Origin: an uncultured Geobacteraceae bacterium
GTDB lineage: Bacteria; Desulfobacterota; Desulfuromonadia; Geobacterales; Pseudopelobacteraceae
Direction of reading: 5' to 3'
Assembly: GCA_903901875.1 (NCBI GenBank)
Contig: CAIUSO010000097.1
Span: 1-61,333 of the forward strand
DNA length: 61,333 nt
The notes below the pieces were generated by a model. It saw nothing but the letters and a program-made list of their open reading frames with translations, ran no database searches and was not told the origin of the DNA. The position numbers were made by a program, and so were the translations under genes. Positions 45,297 to 52,708 of this stretch are shown here, piece by piece (the first letter of the stretch is position 1; every line of letters begins with the position of its first letter).

Positions 45297-46121
45297 TTAA
45301 ATAATATCCGCAAAAATCCGCTCGGTCTTCCGGAAATACCATACCCCACCACCCAGAATCAGCACCATCAATCCGTTAGAAAGAAGAAAACCGGGCCAAT
45401 AAATCTGTGCATCTCCACCAAGAATTGCCCATCTGAAGCCATCGATGACACCAACCATCGGGTTCAATGAATACAGGAGCCGCCACTGTTCCGGCACCAC
45501 ATTGCTGGAGAAACCGACCGGTGACACGTACAGGCCAAACTGGACAATGAACGGTACAATATAACGGAAATCTCGGTATTTTACGTTAAGGGCCGACAGC
45601 CAGAGACTGAAACCGAGGGCGGCGATCAGTGCCTGGAAGAGGAAGAGCGGCACCAGCAGGATCTGCCAACTGGGTAAAAACCGGTACCAGGCCATCAGCA
45701 CCACCAGAACCACGAAGGAGATAAAAAAATCGATCAGACTGACGATCACCGCACTGCATGGCACGATGAGCCGGGGGAAATAGACCTTTGAAATCATATT
45801 GGAGTTGGTAATCAGTGAATTACTGCTCTCCGACAGGGCATTGGCAAAGAACTGCCATGGCAGCATGGCCGCATAGACCAGAATGGCATAGGGAGCATTA
45901 CCCGAAGGAAATTTCGCCAATTTGCCAAAGATGACCGTGAAGACGATCATGGTCAGTACGGGACGAATCACACTCCAGGCCACACCGATCACGGTCTGTT
46001 TATAGCGGACCAAAATATCCCGCCACGAGAGGAAATAGAGCAGTTCGCGAAAACGCCACAGATCCCGCCAGTAGTGCCGTTCTCCCCTCCCCGCCTCGAT
46101 TACCAGCTGATGTTCACTCAT
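45297..46121 (-). CDS. wzm: Polysaccharide ABC exporter, membrane subunit (Wzm)
   Basis: 274 aa, six membrane helices (LVRYKQTVIGVAWSVIRPVL, MIVFTVIFGKL, PWQFFANALSES, FFISFVVLVVLMAW, LFQALIAALGFSLWLSAL and the C-terminal FLLSNGLMVLILGGGVWYF). It is an ABC-2 type permease that, with Wzt, moves undecaprenyl-linked O-antigen or capsule across the inner membrane. The upstream GGAAAGAG supports ATG 46121; ATG 46136 would add five residues. A stem-loop at 46156-46181 lies between this gene and gmd. Confidence 0.92.
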   Translation of the reverse strand: MSEHQLVIEAGRGERHYWRDLWRFRELLYFLSWRDILVRYKQTVIGVAWSVIRPVLTMIVFTVIFGKLAKFPSGNAPYAILVYAAMLPWQFFANALSESSNSLITNSNMISKVYFPRLIVPCSAVIVSLIDFFISFVVLVVLMAWYRFLPSWQILLVPLFLFQALIAALGFSLWLSALNVKYRDFRYIVPFIVQFGLYVSPVGFSSNVVPEQWRLLYSLNPMVGVIDGFRWAILGGDAQIYWPGFLLSNGLMVLILGGGVWYFRKTERIFADII

Positions 46122-46155
46122 GAGTACTCTTTCCATATGTATTTTAAACCAGATC

Positions 46156-46181
46156 GTTGGGCACGCTTTGCTGTGCCCAAC
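46156..46181. repeat. Stem-loop GTTGGGCAC/GTGCCCAAC
   Basis: A perfect 9-bp stem with an 8-nt loop between the gmd stop and the Wzm start. No T-tract follows, so it is not a clean terminator. It resembles dispersed GTTGGGCAC palindromes and may set the ratio of gmd to wzm mRNA. Confidence 0.55.
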
Positions 46182-46190
46182 CTGATTTGA

Positions 46191-47156
46191 TCATCGCCCT
46201 TTTTGCAGCTGTTCCTCAACCATCATTTGTGCGACGTCCCTCATTTTGTAGGTAGCCTGCCAGCCGAGCTTCTGTGCCGATTTACCCGGATTTGCCCTGC
46301 TGACCATGATCTCCGAGGGACGAAGCAGGGTCGGATCACTTTCCACATGCTCCCGCCAGTCAAGCCCCACACACTTGAATACTTCAGCAACAAAATCCTG
46401 AAGACTGTTTGTTTCACCGGTGGCGATGACAAAATCGTCTGGGGTATCCTGTTGGAGAATCGCCCACATGGCTTCCACATACTCCGGTGCCCACCCCCAG
46501 TCACGGGCAATATCGATGTTGCCGAGCTTGAGCTTTTCAGCGGCACCGTTGGCGATCCGGCAGGCACCCCGGACAATTTTCTGGGTAACAAACCGTTCGG
46601 GACGGAGGGGAGACTCGTGGTTGAAGAGGATTCCGGTGCTGGCATAGAGGCTGTACGCCTCACGGTAGTTGGCAATTTCCCAGAAGGCGGTCGCCTTGGC
46701 CACCGCATAGGGGCTGCGGGGACGAAAGGGGGTTTCCTCGTCGGCAGGCACTCCCCCCGTATTGCCGAAACATTCGCTGGAACCGGCATTGTAGAGCCTC
46801 ATGGGACGTTTCAAAAAGCGTATCGCCTCCAGCAGATTCAGGGTACCCACGCTGATACTTTCCAGTGTTTCCACCGGCTGATCAAAGGAGAGCCCCACCG
46901 AACTCTGGCCAGCAAGATTGTAAATTTCATCGGGCTGAACCTGTACCAGCACCTGCAGCACGCTCCGAAAATCATTGAGTGCCATGGAATGGAAGGTTAT
47001 TTCCCCGCCAAGACCCAAGGTTTTGAGGTTGGAAAACGATGACATCTGGGCATCCCGCGCCGTGCCGTGGACCTCGTATCCCTTTGACAGAAGCAACCGG
47101 GAGAGGAACGCCCCATCCTGGCCGGACACACCGCATATCAGAGCTTTTTTTGACAC
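46191..47156 (-). CDS. gmd: GDP-mannose 4,6-dehydratase
   Basis: It turns GDP-mannose into GDP-4-keto-6-deoxymannose, the precursor of fucose, rhamnose and perosamine sugars. The 321-aa protein starts at GTG 47156 (VSKKALICGVSGQDGAF), 7 nt after GGAGGT; the next upstream ATG adds only a short unlike leader. Motifs are GVSGQDGAFLSR at the NAD(P) site, YNLAGQSSVGLSF, catalytic Ser/Tyr/Lys in SSECFG and RSPYAVAKAT, and LFNHESPLRPERFVT. It is directly downstream of the winged-helix regulator, with Fcl at 47999-48961 the expected next enzyme. Confidence 0.93.
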   Translation of the reverse strand: MSKKALICGVSGQDGAFLSRLLLSKGYEVHGTARDAQMSSFSNLKTLGLGGEITFHSMALNDFRSVLQVLVQVQPDEIYNLAGQSSVGLSFDQPVETLESISVGTLNLLEAIRFLKRPMRLYNAGSSECFGNTGGVPADEETPFRPRSPYAVAKATAFWEIANYREAYSLYASTGILFNHESPLRPERFVTQKIVRGACRIANGAAEKLKLGNIDIARDWGWAPEYVEAMWAILQQDTPDDFVIATGETNSLQDFVAEVFKCVGLDWREHVESDPTLLRPSEIMVSRANPGKSAQKLGWQATYKMRDVAQMMVEEQLQKGR

Positions 47157-47186
47157 GTTGCTGACCTCCATGATTTCAATCAACTA

Positions 47187-47789
47187 TTAAACCGTACCGG
47201 CGGTGAATATTCTGGCGGGAGCCACACTAAGACCGTGTAACTGCCGGGTCAGGAGTTCCCTCTGTTTCAGTGAAGAAATAACTACCGGCACCGAGGCGGT
47301 TCGAGTCCCTTCGGCGAGAGAAACCACCGGGTGGGAGAAAAAATGCTCCCCCCGATGAAGATCATCCATGACAGCTTGCAATGCCACCCCGGTTTCCTGC
47401 AGTGACAGATAGGCGATTTCGGCAACTTCATCCACCCCACAGAACATTACTTCGGTGACCCCCGCCATCTCAAGACGCTGGAACAGTTCCAGATAATCCT
47501 GACGTGCCACGGTATAGAGGCTGGTAAAGTAGCTGAGGTGCTGATAGGCAAGACGGCTTTTTTCGGCTATTCCCTGGGGGGTGAGCAAATAGGCATAGCG
47601 GTTACTCGGAAAGTCTTTGACCCGCACAAAACCTTTGGCAACAAGATTTTTTAGATAGGAGTTCACCAGACCAACGGCAATACCGAGGCGACGGGAAAGT
47701 TCCCGCTGGGAAAGAGGCTCCTCACCGCTGATTTCGGAGAGCAGTTGGAGGGAGCGGGATGAGTCAAGTGGCTTTTCGCTGTTGTTCAT
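47187..47789 (-). CDS. Winged-helix regulator of the polysaccharide locus
   Basis: 200 aa from ATG 47789. Residues about 10-75 form a winged helix (LLSEISGEEPLSQRELSRRLG, IAVGLVNSYLKNLVAKGFVRV, YLLTPQGIAEKSRLA) of the MarR type. The C-terminal half (LFQRLEMAGVTEVMFCGVDEVAEIAYLSLQ) resembles a Rossmann-like sensing domain similar to parts of nucleotide-sugar enzymes; this is an impression by eye. It is 31 nt upstream of gmd and in the same direction, so it likely regulates gmd and itself. Its start codon lies inside a 19-bp palindrome overlapping its own -10 box. Confidence 0.75.
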   Translation of the reverse strand: MNNSEKPLDSSRSLQLLSEISGEEPLSQRELSRRLGIAVGLVNSYLKNLVAKGFVRVKDFPSNRYAYLLTPQGIAEKSRLAYQHLSYFTSLYTVARQDYLELFQRLEMAGVTEVMFCGVDEVAEIAYLSLQETGVALQAVMDDLHRGEHFFSHPVVSLAEGTRTASVPVVISSLKQRELLTRQLHGLSVAPARIFTAGTV

Positions 47790-47825
47790 AATATGAACAA
47801 TACTGTGATTGGAGATCAATGGCAA
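47782..47825 (-). promoter_or_regulatory. Promoter and palindromic operator of the regulator
   Basis: On the minus strand, -35 TTGCCA (47825-47820), a 17-bp spacer and -10 TATTGT (47802-47797). The palindrome TTGTTCATAATATGAACAA covers 47782-47800, overlapping both the -10 box and the ATG at 47789. The expected transcription start is at about 47790, leaving almost no leader, so translation may be leaderless. Binding of a dimer here would block its own promoter. Confidence 0.65.
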
Positions 47826-47885
47826 GTGTATTGTGTATATGTTGGTAACTTTTCAGCACTTCCTTCAATGGCAAAATTTCACTGC

Positions 47886-47972
47886 AAATCCCCCCTACCC
47901 CCCCTTTACAAAGGGGGGAATTTAAAAACCTCCCCCTTTGTAAAGGGGATTGAGGGGGATTTGATTTTTATT
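47886..47972. repeat. CCCCCTTTACAAAGGGGG dispersed repeat
   Basis: An element of about 87 bp with outer ends AAATCCCCCC and GGGGGATTT and inner palindromes CCCCTTTACAAAGGGG and CCCCTTTGTAAAGGGG. It is noncoding and lies between fcl and the regulator. It resembles a very common intergenic repeat type, and may serve to end the fcl transcript. Confidence 0.7.
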
Positions 47973-47998
47973 GAATGAAAAGGGAACCTGAGCCCCCC

Positions 47999-48961
47999 CT
48001 ACCGATTCTCCAAAAACCACCCATAGGCACCGGCAATGCCGTCACGCAGTTCAATGGCGTGACGCCATCCCAAACCATGGATACGGGTTGAATCGGCCAG
48101 TTTACGCGGGGTGCCGTCCGGCTTGCTTTCGTCCAGCACCACCGATCCGCTGAAGCCCACCACTTCCTGCACCAGCAGTGCCAGATCAGAGATACTGATT
48201 TCCTGACCGGACCCAACGTTAATGAGTGCCGGGGCCTCCGGGTCGTTGAGCAGAGCCCCATAGGCATCGTCCTCAAGATTCATCAGAAAAAGACAGGCCG
48301 CCGCCAGGTCGTCCACCTGAAGAAATTCACGGAGGGGAGTTCCGGTGCCCCAAATGGTGACCGTATGATCTCCCCGTTCCTTTGCCTCATGGAACTTGCG
48401 AATCATGGCCGGCAGCACATGGGATTTTTCCAGATCGAAGTTATCGTTGGGGCCATACAGGTTGTTCGGCATGGCAGCCAGATAGCGGGTGCCATACTGC
48501 TGATTGTAAGAGCGGCATTGGTAAATTCCGGCTATTTTGGCAATGGCATAGGCATCGTTGGTCGGTTCCAGAAAGCCGCTCAACAGATGCTCCTCTTTCA
48601 TCGGCTGGGGGGCAAATTTCGGATAAATGCAGGTACTGCCGAGAAACAGTAACCGGGTGACACCGGACTTCCAAGAGTTATGGATGATATTATCCTGGAT
48701 TATCAGGTTATCATGGATAAACTCCCCTTTGTAGCTGCTGTTGGCAATGATCCCCCCCACCCGGGCAGCGGCAAGAAAGACGTAGTCGGGGCGGAATTCA
48801 TCAAAGAACGCCTCGACGGCCACCTGATTACAGAGGTCCAGTTCCCCTTTGGTGCGGAGCAGAAGGTTTTGGTATCCCCCGGCCTGCAGTGCCCTCACAA
48901 GGGCCGATCCTACCATACCCCGATGGCCGGCCACAAAAATTTTCGCATTCAGGTGCATCAT
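47999..48961 (-). CDS. fcl: GDP-L-fucose synthase
   Basis: Epimerase-reductase producing GDP-L-fucose from the Gmd product. The 320-aa protein shows the NADP site VAGHRGMVGSALVRALQ, the fcl-typical ELDLCNQ, AAARVGGIIANS, catalytic Ser in LFLGSTCIYPK, and YAIAKIAG (Tyr-Lys). CGSGQEISISDLA-like motif at the C-terminus (NVGSGQEISISDLALL). Start ATG 48961 is 35 nt after the DUF190 gene, so it could share its transcript. It and gmd are separated by the regulator and repeat, so they are likely two transcription units. Confidence 0.93.
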   Translation of the reverse strand: MMHLNAKIFVAGHRGMVGSALVRALQAGGYQNLLLRTKGELDLCNQVAVEAFFDEFRPDYVFLAAARVGGIIANSSYKGEFIHDNLIIQDNIIHNSWKSGVTRLLFLGSTCIYPKFAPQPMKEEHLLSGFLEPTNDAYAIAKIAGIYQCRSYNQQYGTRYLAAMPNNLYGPNDNFDLEKSHVLPAMIRKFHEAKERGDHTVTIWGTGTPLREFLQVDDLAAACLFLMNLEDDAYGALLNDPEAPALINVGSGQEISISDLALLVQEVVGFSGSVVLDESKPDGTPRKLADSTRIHGLGWRHAIELRDGIAGAYGWFLENR

Positions 48962-48996
48962 TTATACGTCCCCATTTCGTCATTAATTTACAGCTT

Positions 48997-49350
48997 TCAT
49001 ACAGATACCTTCTCTCCGTTATGGCGATACCGGATGACGGTTGCCTTCTCAAGGGTGATCATCCCCCCGGCCATCATGGCATCAATACGGGGCATAATGG
49101 CATCAATCTTCTCTTGGCTGTCAACGACTTCCACCACCAGCGGCAGGTCAGCCGAAAGATCAAGCAATTTTTGACTATGGTAGACACGGGTGGCACCGAA
49201 ACCGCTTATGCCTCGGAGTACGGTAGCTCCGGCAAACTGCTCCCGCCGCAGTAACTCAACCAGTGCCTCATAAAGGGGCTGATGGCCGTAACGATCACTC
49301 TCGCCGATAAAAATCCGCATCAACACCTGTTCGCCAATCAGTTTTGTCAT
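48997..49350 (-). CDS. DUF190 protein
   Basis: 117 aa, ferredoxin-like fold, related to PII-like proteins: MRIFIGESDRYGHQPLYEAL, FAGATVLRGISGFGATRVYH and PLVVEVVDSQEKIDAI. DUF190 genes regularly lie next to the fluoride channel CrcB, and the protein is thought to regulate or bind it. Start overlaps the CrcB stop by 4 nt (ATGA). The MTKLIGEQVL start at ATG 49350 is used because of that overlap. Confidence 0.88.
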   Translation of the reverse strand: MTKLIGEQVLMRIFIGESDRYGHQPLYEALVELLRREQFAGATVLRGISGFGATRVYHSQKLLDLSADLPLVVEVVDSQEKIDAIMPRIDAMMAGGMITLEKATVIRYRHNGEKVSV

Positions 49351-49724
49351 GGTAACATCCTCACGGTAACAATACCGAGCCAGGTAAACAGAAGACAGAC
49401 CGCCACACTTGCCAGCACATTGGTAAAGGCCACCATGAAGCGGCCATCCTCAAGCAGGGTAAAGGTTTCGTAACTAAAGGTGGAAAAAGTGGTCAGGCCG
49501 CCGAGAAAACCGACCGTCAGGCCAAGACGCAGGGTAACAGGCAGGGCCGTACTCCGGAGGCCAAACTCCATTATCAGCCCGATCAGATAGGCACCGATAA
49601 CGTTCACCGCAAAGGTGCCGTAGGGAAAAGCCCGCCCCAGGAGAGAGTAGACCCACCCGGAAAGGTAGTAACGGGCCAGACCGCCACCGGCACAGCAGAT
49701 GGCTATGGTCACCGCCGTCCTCAT
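49347..49724 (-). CDS. crcB: Fluoride ion channel
   Basis: 125-aa Fluc channel with four membrane helices. Motifs: CCAGGGLARYYLS, PYGTFAVNVIGAYLIGL, the hallmark GFLGGLTTFSTFSYET and a final helix FTNVLASVAVCLLFTW. Dual-topology homodimers export fluoride. ATG 49724 is one base after the NikR stop. No fluoride riboswitch is visible, and translation appears to depend on the nikR transcript. Confidence 0.94.
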   Translation of the reverse strand: MRTAVTIAICCAGGGLARYYLSGWVYSLLGRAFPYGTFAVNVIGAYLIGLIMEFGLRSTALPVTLRLGLTVGFLGGLTTFSTFSYETFTLLEDGRFMVAFTNVLASVAVCLLFTWLGIVTVRMLP

Positions 49725-49725
49725 G

Positions 49726-50142
49726 TCACATTTCCTCGCCGGTGGTGGTCAACACCAGTTTGCCATGTTTGACCCCCTTGACACTGATCAGTTCATTGGC
49801 AATCTGCTTAACCACCGACACACTTCCCCGGATAACCAGGACTTCAAGGCAGTTGTGGGCATCAAGATGAACATGGAGTGCCGAGATAATCTGGTCGTGG
49901 TGGGCATGCTGATGATCGGTCAACTTATCGGCAAGATCCCGCACATGGTGGTTATAGACCAGAGTCACCGTACCAACCGCCTCCTGCTCTTCACTGCCGC
50001 ACCGTTCTTCAACCAGCGACGCCCGGATCAGGTCCCGAATCGCTTCGGAGCGGTTCATATAGCTTTTCTGTTCAATCAACAGATCAAAGCTTTGCAGCAG
50101 TTTTTCATCCAGTGAAATGCCGAACCTGACTGTCTGTCCCAC
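49726..50142 (-). CDS. nikR: Nickel-responsive regulator NikR
   Basis: 138 aa. N-terminal ribbon-helix-helix [20 protein letters not shown] and [12 protein letters not shown]-terminal ACT-like Ni-binding domain with [21 protein letters not shown] (several His of the Ni site) and [17 protein letters not shown]. It represses nickel uptake genes when nickel is enough. Start GTG 50142 with GGGAGGG upstream. It is divergent from cbiQ/cbiO, which fits nickel or cobalt transport as target. It is followed by crcB with one base gap, an unusual link to fluoride. Confidence 0.92.
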   Translation of the reverse strand: MGQTVRFGISLDEKLLQSFDLLIEQKSYMNRSEAIRDLIRASLVEERCGSEEQEAVGTVTLVYNHHVRDLADKLTDHQHAHHDQIISALHVHLDAHNCLEVLVIRGSVSVVKQIANELISVKGVKHGKLVLTTTGEEM

Positions 50143-50264
50143 GCAACGCCCTCCCGTACTTTCATGACCACCGGCCCATAGTAGACGATTATTATCAAAA
50201 TGTCACGAATCAGAGCAGGCGATTTTCGTGTAATTAATTTTAAATTTGTGTTACTGCATTTAAA

Positions 50265-50399
50265 GAGTCCGTCGGGCTCTTATGCGGTTTTGCAACCAGG
50301 ATGACATTCAAAATCCTGGTGTAGCCACATGGCTACGCCCCGATTTGGCAACTATCAAAAGGCGGGCGTATGGCCATACGCCCTACGAAGGGTGTCATC
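50265..50399 (+). other. Structured leader of the CbiQ/CbiO operon
   Basis: The 298-bp space between nikR and cbiQ holds several hairpins in a row: AAGAGTCC/GGGCTCTT (50265-50283), ACCAGGAT/ATCCTGGT (50295-50320), GTAGCC/GGCTAC (50321-50336) and the 20-bp palindrome GGGCGTATGGCCATACGCCC (50364-50383). GATGACA near 50300 and TGTCATC near 50393-50399 could close them in one multi-way junction. It may be a leader RNA or a dispersed palindromic repeat. I do not recognise a known metal riboswitch. Confidence 0.5.
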
Positions 50400-50440
50400 T
50401 TAATTGCAAGCAGCTCCTATTACCGGGAATCCTTCAATCT

Positions 50441-51253
50441 ATGAATGTCATCAGTGCCGCCGTCATCGACTTAAAACAGCTTGAACTGCTCGCCCAGGGG
50501 CAGACCACGGTCCATGGCCATGATGCCCGGGTCAAGGTACTGGTGACACTGTTTTTTATTGTTTCCGTGGTGTCATATAACCGCTATGAGATCAGCGGCC
50601 TGCTTCCCTTCATATTCTTCCCGGTCACCATGGTATACCGCGCCAATCTGCCGATTCCCTACCTTGCCAGAAAAATGCTCCTGATCTGCCCGTTGGTGTT
50701 GCTGATCGGTATATTCAATCCGCTTTTTGACCGCAGTACCCTTTGGCAGTTGGGATCTCTTGAAATCAGCGGCGGCTGTATTTCTCTCCTTTCCCTCCTG
50801 ATTCGCTCCCTTCTCACCATCGGAGCGGCCCTTATCCTGGTGGCGACCACCGGCTTCACCACCATCTGCCAGGCCCTTGAACGCCTCGGTATCCCGGACG
50901 TTTTTACGGTGCAGCTGCTGTTTCTCCATCGCTATATCTTCGTCCTTGTCGAAGAGGCAGAGCGGGCCTCCCGGGCCCGGGAACTCCGTTCCTGCGGTTC
51001 CAAAGGGAGGGGGATTGCCAGTGTCGGTTCCTTGATCGGCCATCTGCTGCTCCGTACCTGGCAGCGGGCAGAACGGATACACACCGCCATGTTGTCACGG
51101 GGCTTCACCGGCCAGTTCCACGGTCACCGGCAGGCGCATTTCGGTCGCTCCGACCTCATATTTCTCGTCGGCTGGAGTGCCACTTTTCTGCTCATGCGCA
51201 CCATTGATCCGGCGGCACTGCTTGGAAGATTCATCACAGGATATTTCCCATGA
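50441..51253 (+). CDS. cbiQ: ECF transporter T component for cobalt/nickel
   Basis: 270 aa, membrane protein with about five to six helices (LVTLFFIVSVVSY, LLPFIFFPVTMVY, MLLICPLVLLIGIFNPLF, LLSLLIRSLLTIGAAL). The EAERASRARELRSCGSKG and AERIHTAMLSRGF segments contain the paired Ala-Arg-Gly motifs that couple to the ATPase. The NikR gene beside it supports nickel or cobalt. The substrate-binding CbiM/NikM gene is missing. Start ATG 50441 has only a weak ribosome site. The stop overlaps cbiO by 4 nt. Confidence 0.88.
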   Translation: MNVISAAVIDLKQLELLAQGQTTVHGHDARVKVLVTLFFIVSVVSYNRYEISGLLPFIFFPVTMVYRANLPIPYLARKMLLICPLVLLIGIFNPLFDRSTLWQLGSLEISGGCISLLSLLIRSLLTIGAALILVATTGFTTICQALERLGIPDVFTVQLLFLHRYIFVLVEEAERASRARELRSCGSKGRGIASVGSLIGHLLLRTWQRAERIHTAMLSRGFTGQFHGHRQAHFGRSDLIFLVGWSATFLLMRTIDPAALLGRFITGYFP

Positions 51254-52008
51254 GCCACCATATCGTTGAAGTAAAAAATCTCCGCCATGTCTATCCCGAT
51301 GGAACCGTGGCCCTCTCCAATGTATCCTTTCGCATTACCCATGGTGAGTCGGTCGCCATCATCGGTGCCAACGGTGCCGGAAAATCCACCCTGCTCCAGC
51401 ACTTGAACGGCTGTATTGCCGCCACCGCGGGAGAGATTGCCATCGGCCACACCCCCCTCACCCGCGGAACGCTCCCCCATATCCGTCGTACGGTCGGCAT
51501 GGTATTCCAGTATCCCGATGACCAGCTTTTCATGCCCACCGTGTTTGAAGATGTGGCCTTCGGCCCCCTCAATCAGGGATTGCCGGATGATATGGTGGCA
51601 GAGCGGGTCAGAGAAGCCCTGGAACAGGTGGGTGCCGCGCATCTTTCAGCCAAGCCCCCCTATCACCTGTCCGGCGGTGAAAAAAAACGGGTGGCAATAG
51701 CCACCGTACTGGCCATGTCACCCGATGTCCTGGTTATGGATGAGCCGACCAGCGGTCTGGACCCCACTGCGCGGCGGCAACTTATTACCCTGCTGCGGAG
51801 GTTTCAGCACACAAAAATTTTTACCAGCCATGACCTGGACATGGTGCTGGACCTCTGCCCACGGACCATCGTCCTCCATGAAGGAACTATCATGGCCGAC
51901 GGAGCCACCGGAGATATCTTTGCCGATGACCGGCTCCTTGAAGCGTGTCGACTGGAAAAACCATTTGTGATGCAAGGGTGCCCGGTGTGCGGTATGAAGG
52001 GGAAATAA
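51250..52008 (+). CDS. cbiO: ECF transporter ATPase for cobalt/nickel
   Basis: 252 aa ABC ATPase. Walker A IIGANGAGKSTLLQHL, Q-loop VFQYPDDQLFMPTV, signature YHLSGGEKKRVAIA, Walker B VLVMDEPTSGLDP and H-loop FTSHDLDMVL, all complete. The FQYPDDQLF stretch is typical of the CbiO/EcfA group. C-terminal CPVCG may add a metal site. Coupled to cbiQ by ATGA; forms the energising part of the transporter. Confidence 0.92.
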   Translation: MSHHIVEVKNLRHVYPDGTVALSNVSFRITHGESVAIIGANGAGKSTLLQHLNGCIAATAGEIAIGHTPLTRGTLPHIRRTVGMVFQYPDDQLFMPTVFEDVAFGPLNQGLPDDMVAERVREALEQVGAAHLSAKPPYHLSGGEKKRVAIATVLAMSPDVLVMDEPTSGLDPTARRQLITLLRRFQHTKIFTSHDLDMVLDLCPRTIVLHEGTIMADGATGDIFADDRLLEACRLEKPFVMQGCPVCGMKGK

Positions 52009-52085
52009 GTAGATAGTTACGTTGAGGATTTTGTGATTGAGCTGCGGTCAAAGATGGCCGGAAGATCAGATGCAATACGTTCAAG

Positions 52086-52316
52086 TTATTGTTGAGTCCA
52101 ACAGGCCTCGGCAACCCTTTCGCCATATTTTAATATCTGGTATACAATCGGATTACTGTCATTAAACTCTGAAATCAGATACGGATGCGGTTCAATATCT
52201 AAATCAATTTTTCTTGCGAGCTTTGTCAACATAAAGCGAAAATCAAAGCTGTCTCCAATAAAACTAGTTGCTTCCGCTGAATCCAGCCAGTATGTAATCA
52301 ATTCGTTTTTTGTCAT
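52086..52316 (-). pseudogene. Fused scar of a HEPN-nucleotidyltransferase module
   Basis: The 76-aa frame starts MTKNELITYWLDSAEATSFI, the opening of a HEPN toxin, and then jumps to DFRFMLTKLARKIDLDIEPHPYL and NDSNPIVYQILKYGERV, the C-terminal part of a nucleotidyltransferase antitoxin. The two genes normally lie in this order, so an in-frame deletion from inside the toxin to the middle of the antitoxin explains it. Both active sites (RX4-6H and GSxxxGxxxxxSDxD) are lost. It is noncoding in function, although still an open frame. Confidence 0.75.
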
Positions 52317-52339
52317 GATAGCACTCTAACGATCAACCA

Positions 52340-52382
52340 TTAGTTAGTTTCCGTCCGGAGTTTCTGGATAGAAACTAGTTAA
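52340..52382. repeat. Small palindromic repeat
   Basis: TTAGTTAGTTTC at 52340-52351 pairs imperfectly with GAAACTAGTTAA at 52371-52382, with inner TCC/GGA pairing. It lies upstream of the HEPN scar and resembles dispersed intergenic palindromes. Confidence 0.45.
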
Positions 52383-52407
52383 GCTACGATTGCCTCAACG
52401 TCATTCA

Positions 52408-52692
52408 TCAGTCCCACTCCCGCCCACAACAGAGGCGGATTTTCTCATCAAACTCCCCTCCCTTGAGTCGGTGCATCATCTGCTTATGCTGTTCTTTCAT
52501 CAGATCGCCGATGATCTCATCCAGCTTTTCCATTTTCAAAATGTCGGCATAGGAGGTCTTCTGTGAGGCAATGATGACGCCTCCCCGATACAGCAGGGTC
52601 ACAATATGGGGATGTTCCCGACCGCTATCTTCGGTCTGGACGTGGAACTGTTCCCCCCTGCAGGTCACCGTATGATTGAACCCCGTTACCAT
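52408..52692 (-). CDS. Conserved-looking small protein, 94 aa
   Basis: Start ATG 52692 (MVTGFNHTV). The fold looks like a small beta-rich domain followed by helices: EQFHVQTEDSGREHPHIVTLL, GGVIIASQKTSYADIL, then KLDEIIGDLMKEQHKQMMHR. I do not recognise the family, and no catalytic motif is apparent. Its start region overlaps the end of the GerMN gene by some bases in another frame, suggesting cotranscription with GerMN and MurI. Confidence 0.55.
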   Translation of the reverse strand: MVTGFNHTVTCRGEQFHVQTEDSGREHPHIVTLLYRGGVIIASQKTSYADILKMEKLDEIIGDLMKEQHKQMMHRLKGGEFDEKIRLCCGREWD

Positions 52693-52708
52693 GGCATCAC
52701 GGACCGTC

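Noticed and set aside
46203..47042. 279-codon plus-strand frame over gmd
   Set aside because: Antisense shadow of Gmd, whose motifs are complete on the minus strand.
47886..47972. CRISPR-like repeat array
   Set aside because: Only nested palindromes of one element, without regularly spaced repeats and unique spacers; no cas genes in the window.
49700..49760. Fluoride riboswitch before crcB
   Set aside because: The crcB start is one base after the NikR stop, and no pseudoknot-type sequence is seen.
50248..50254. GTGTTAC as a NikR operator half-site
   Set aside because: I see no matching inverted GTAACAC at a 13-14 bp spacing, so one half alone is not enough.
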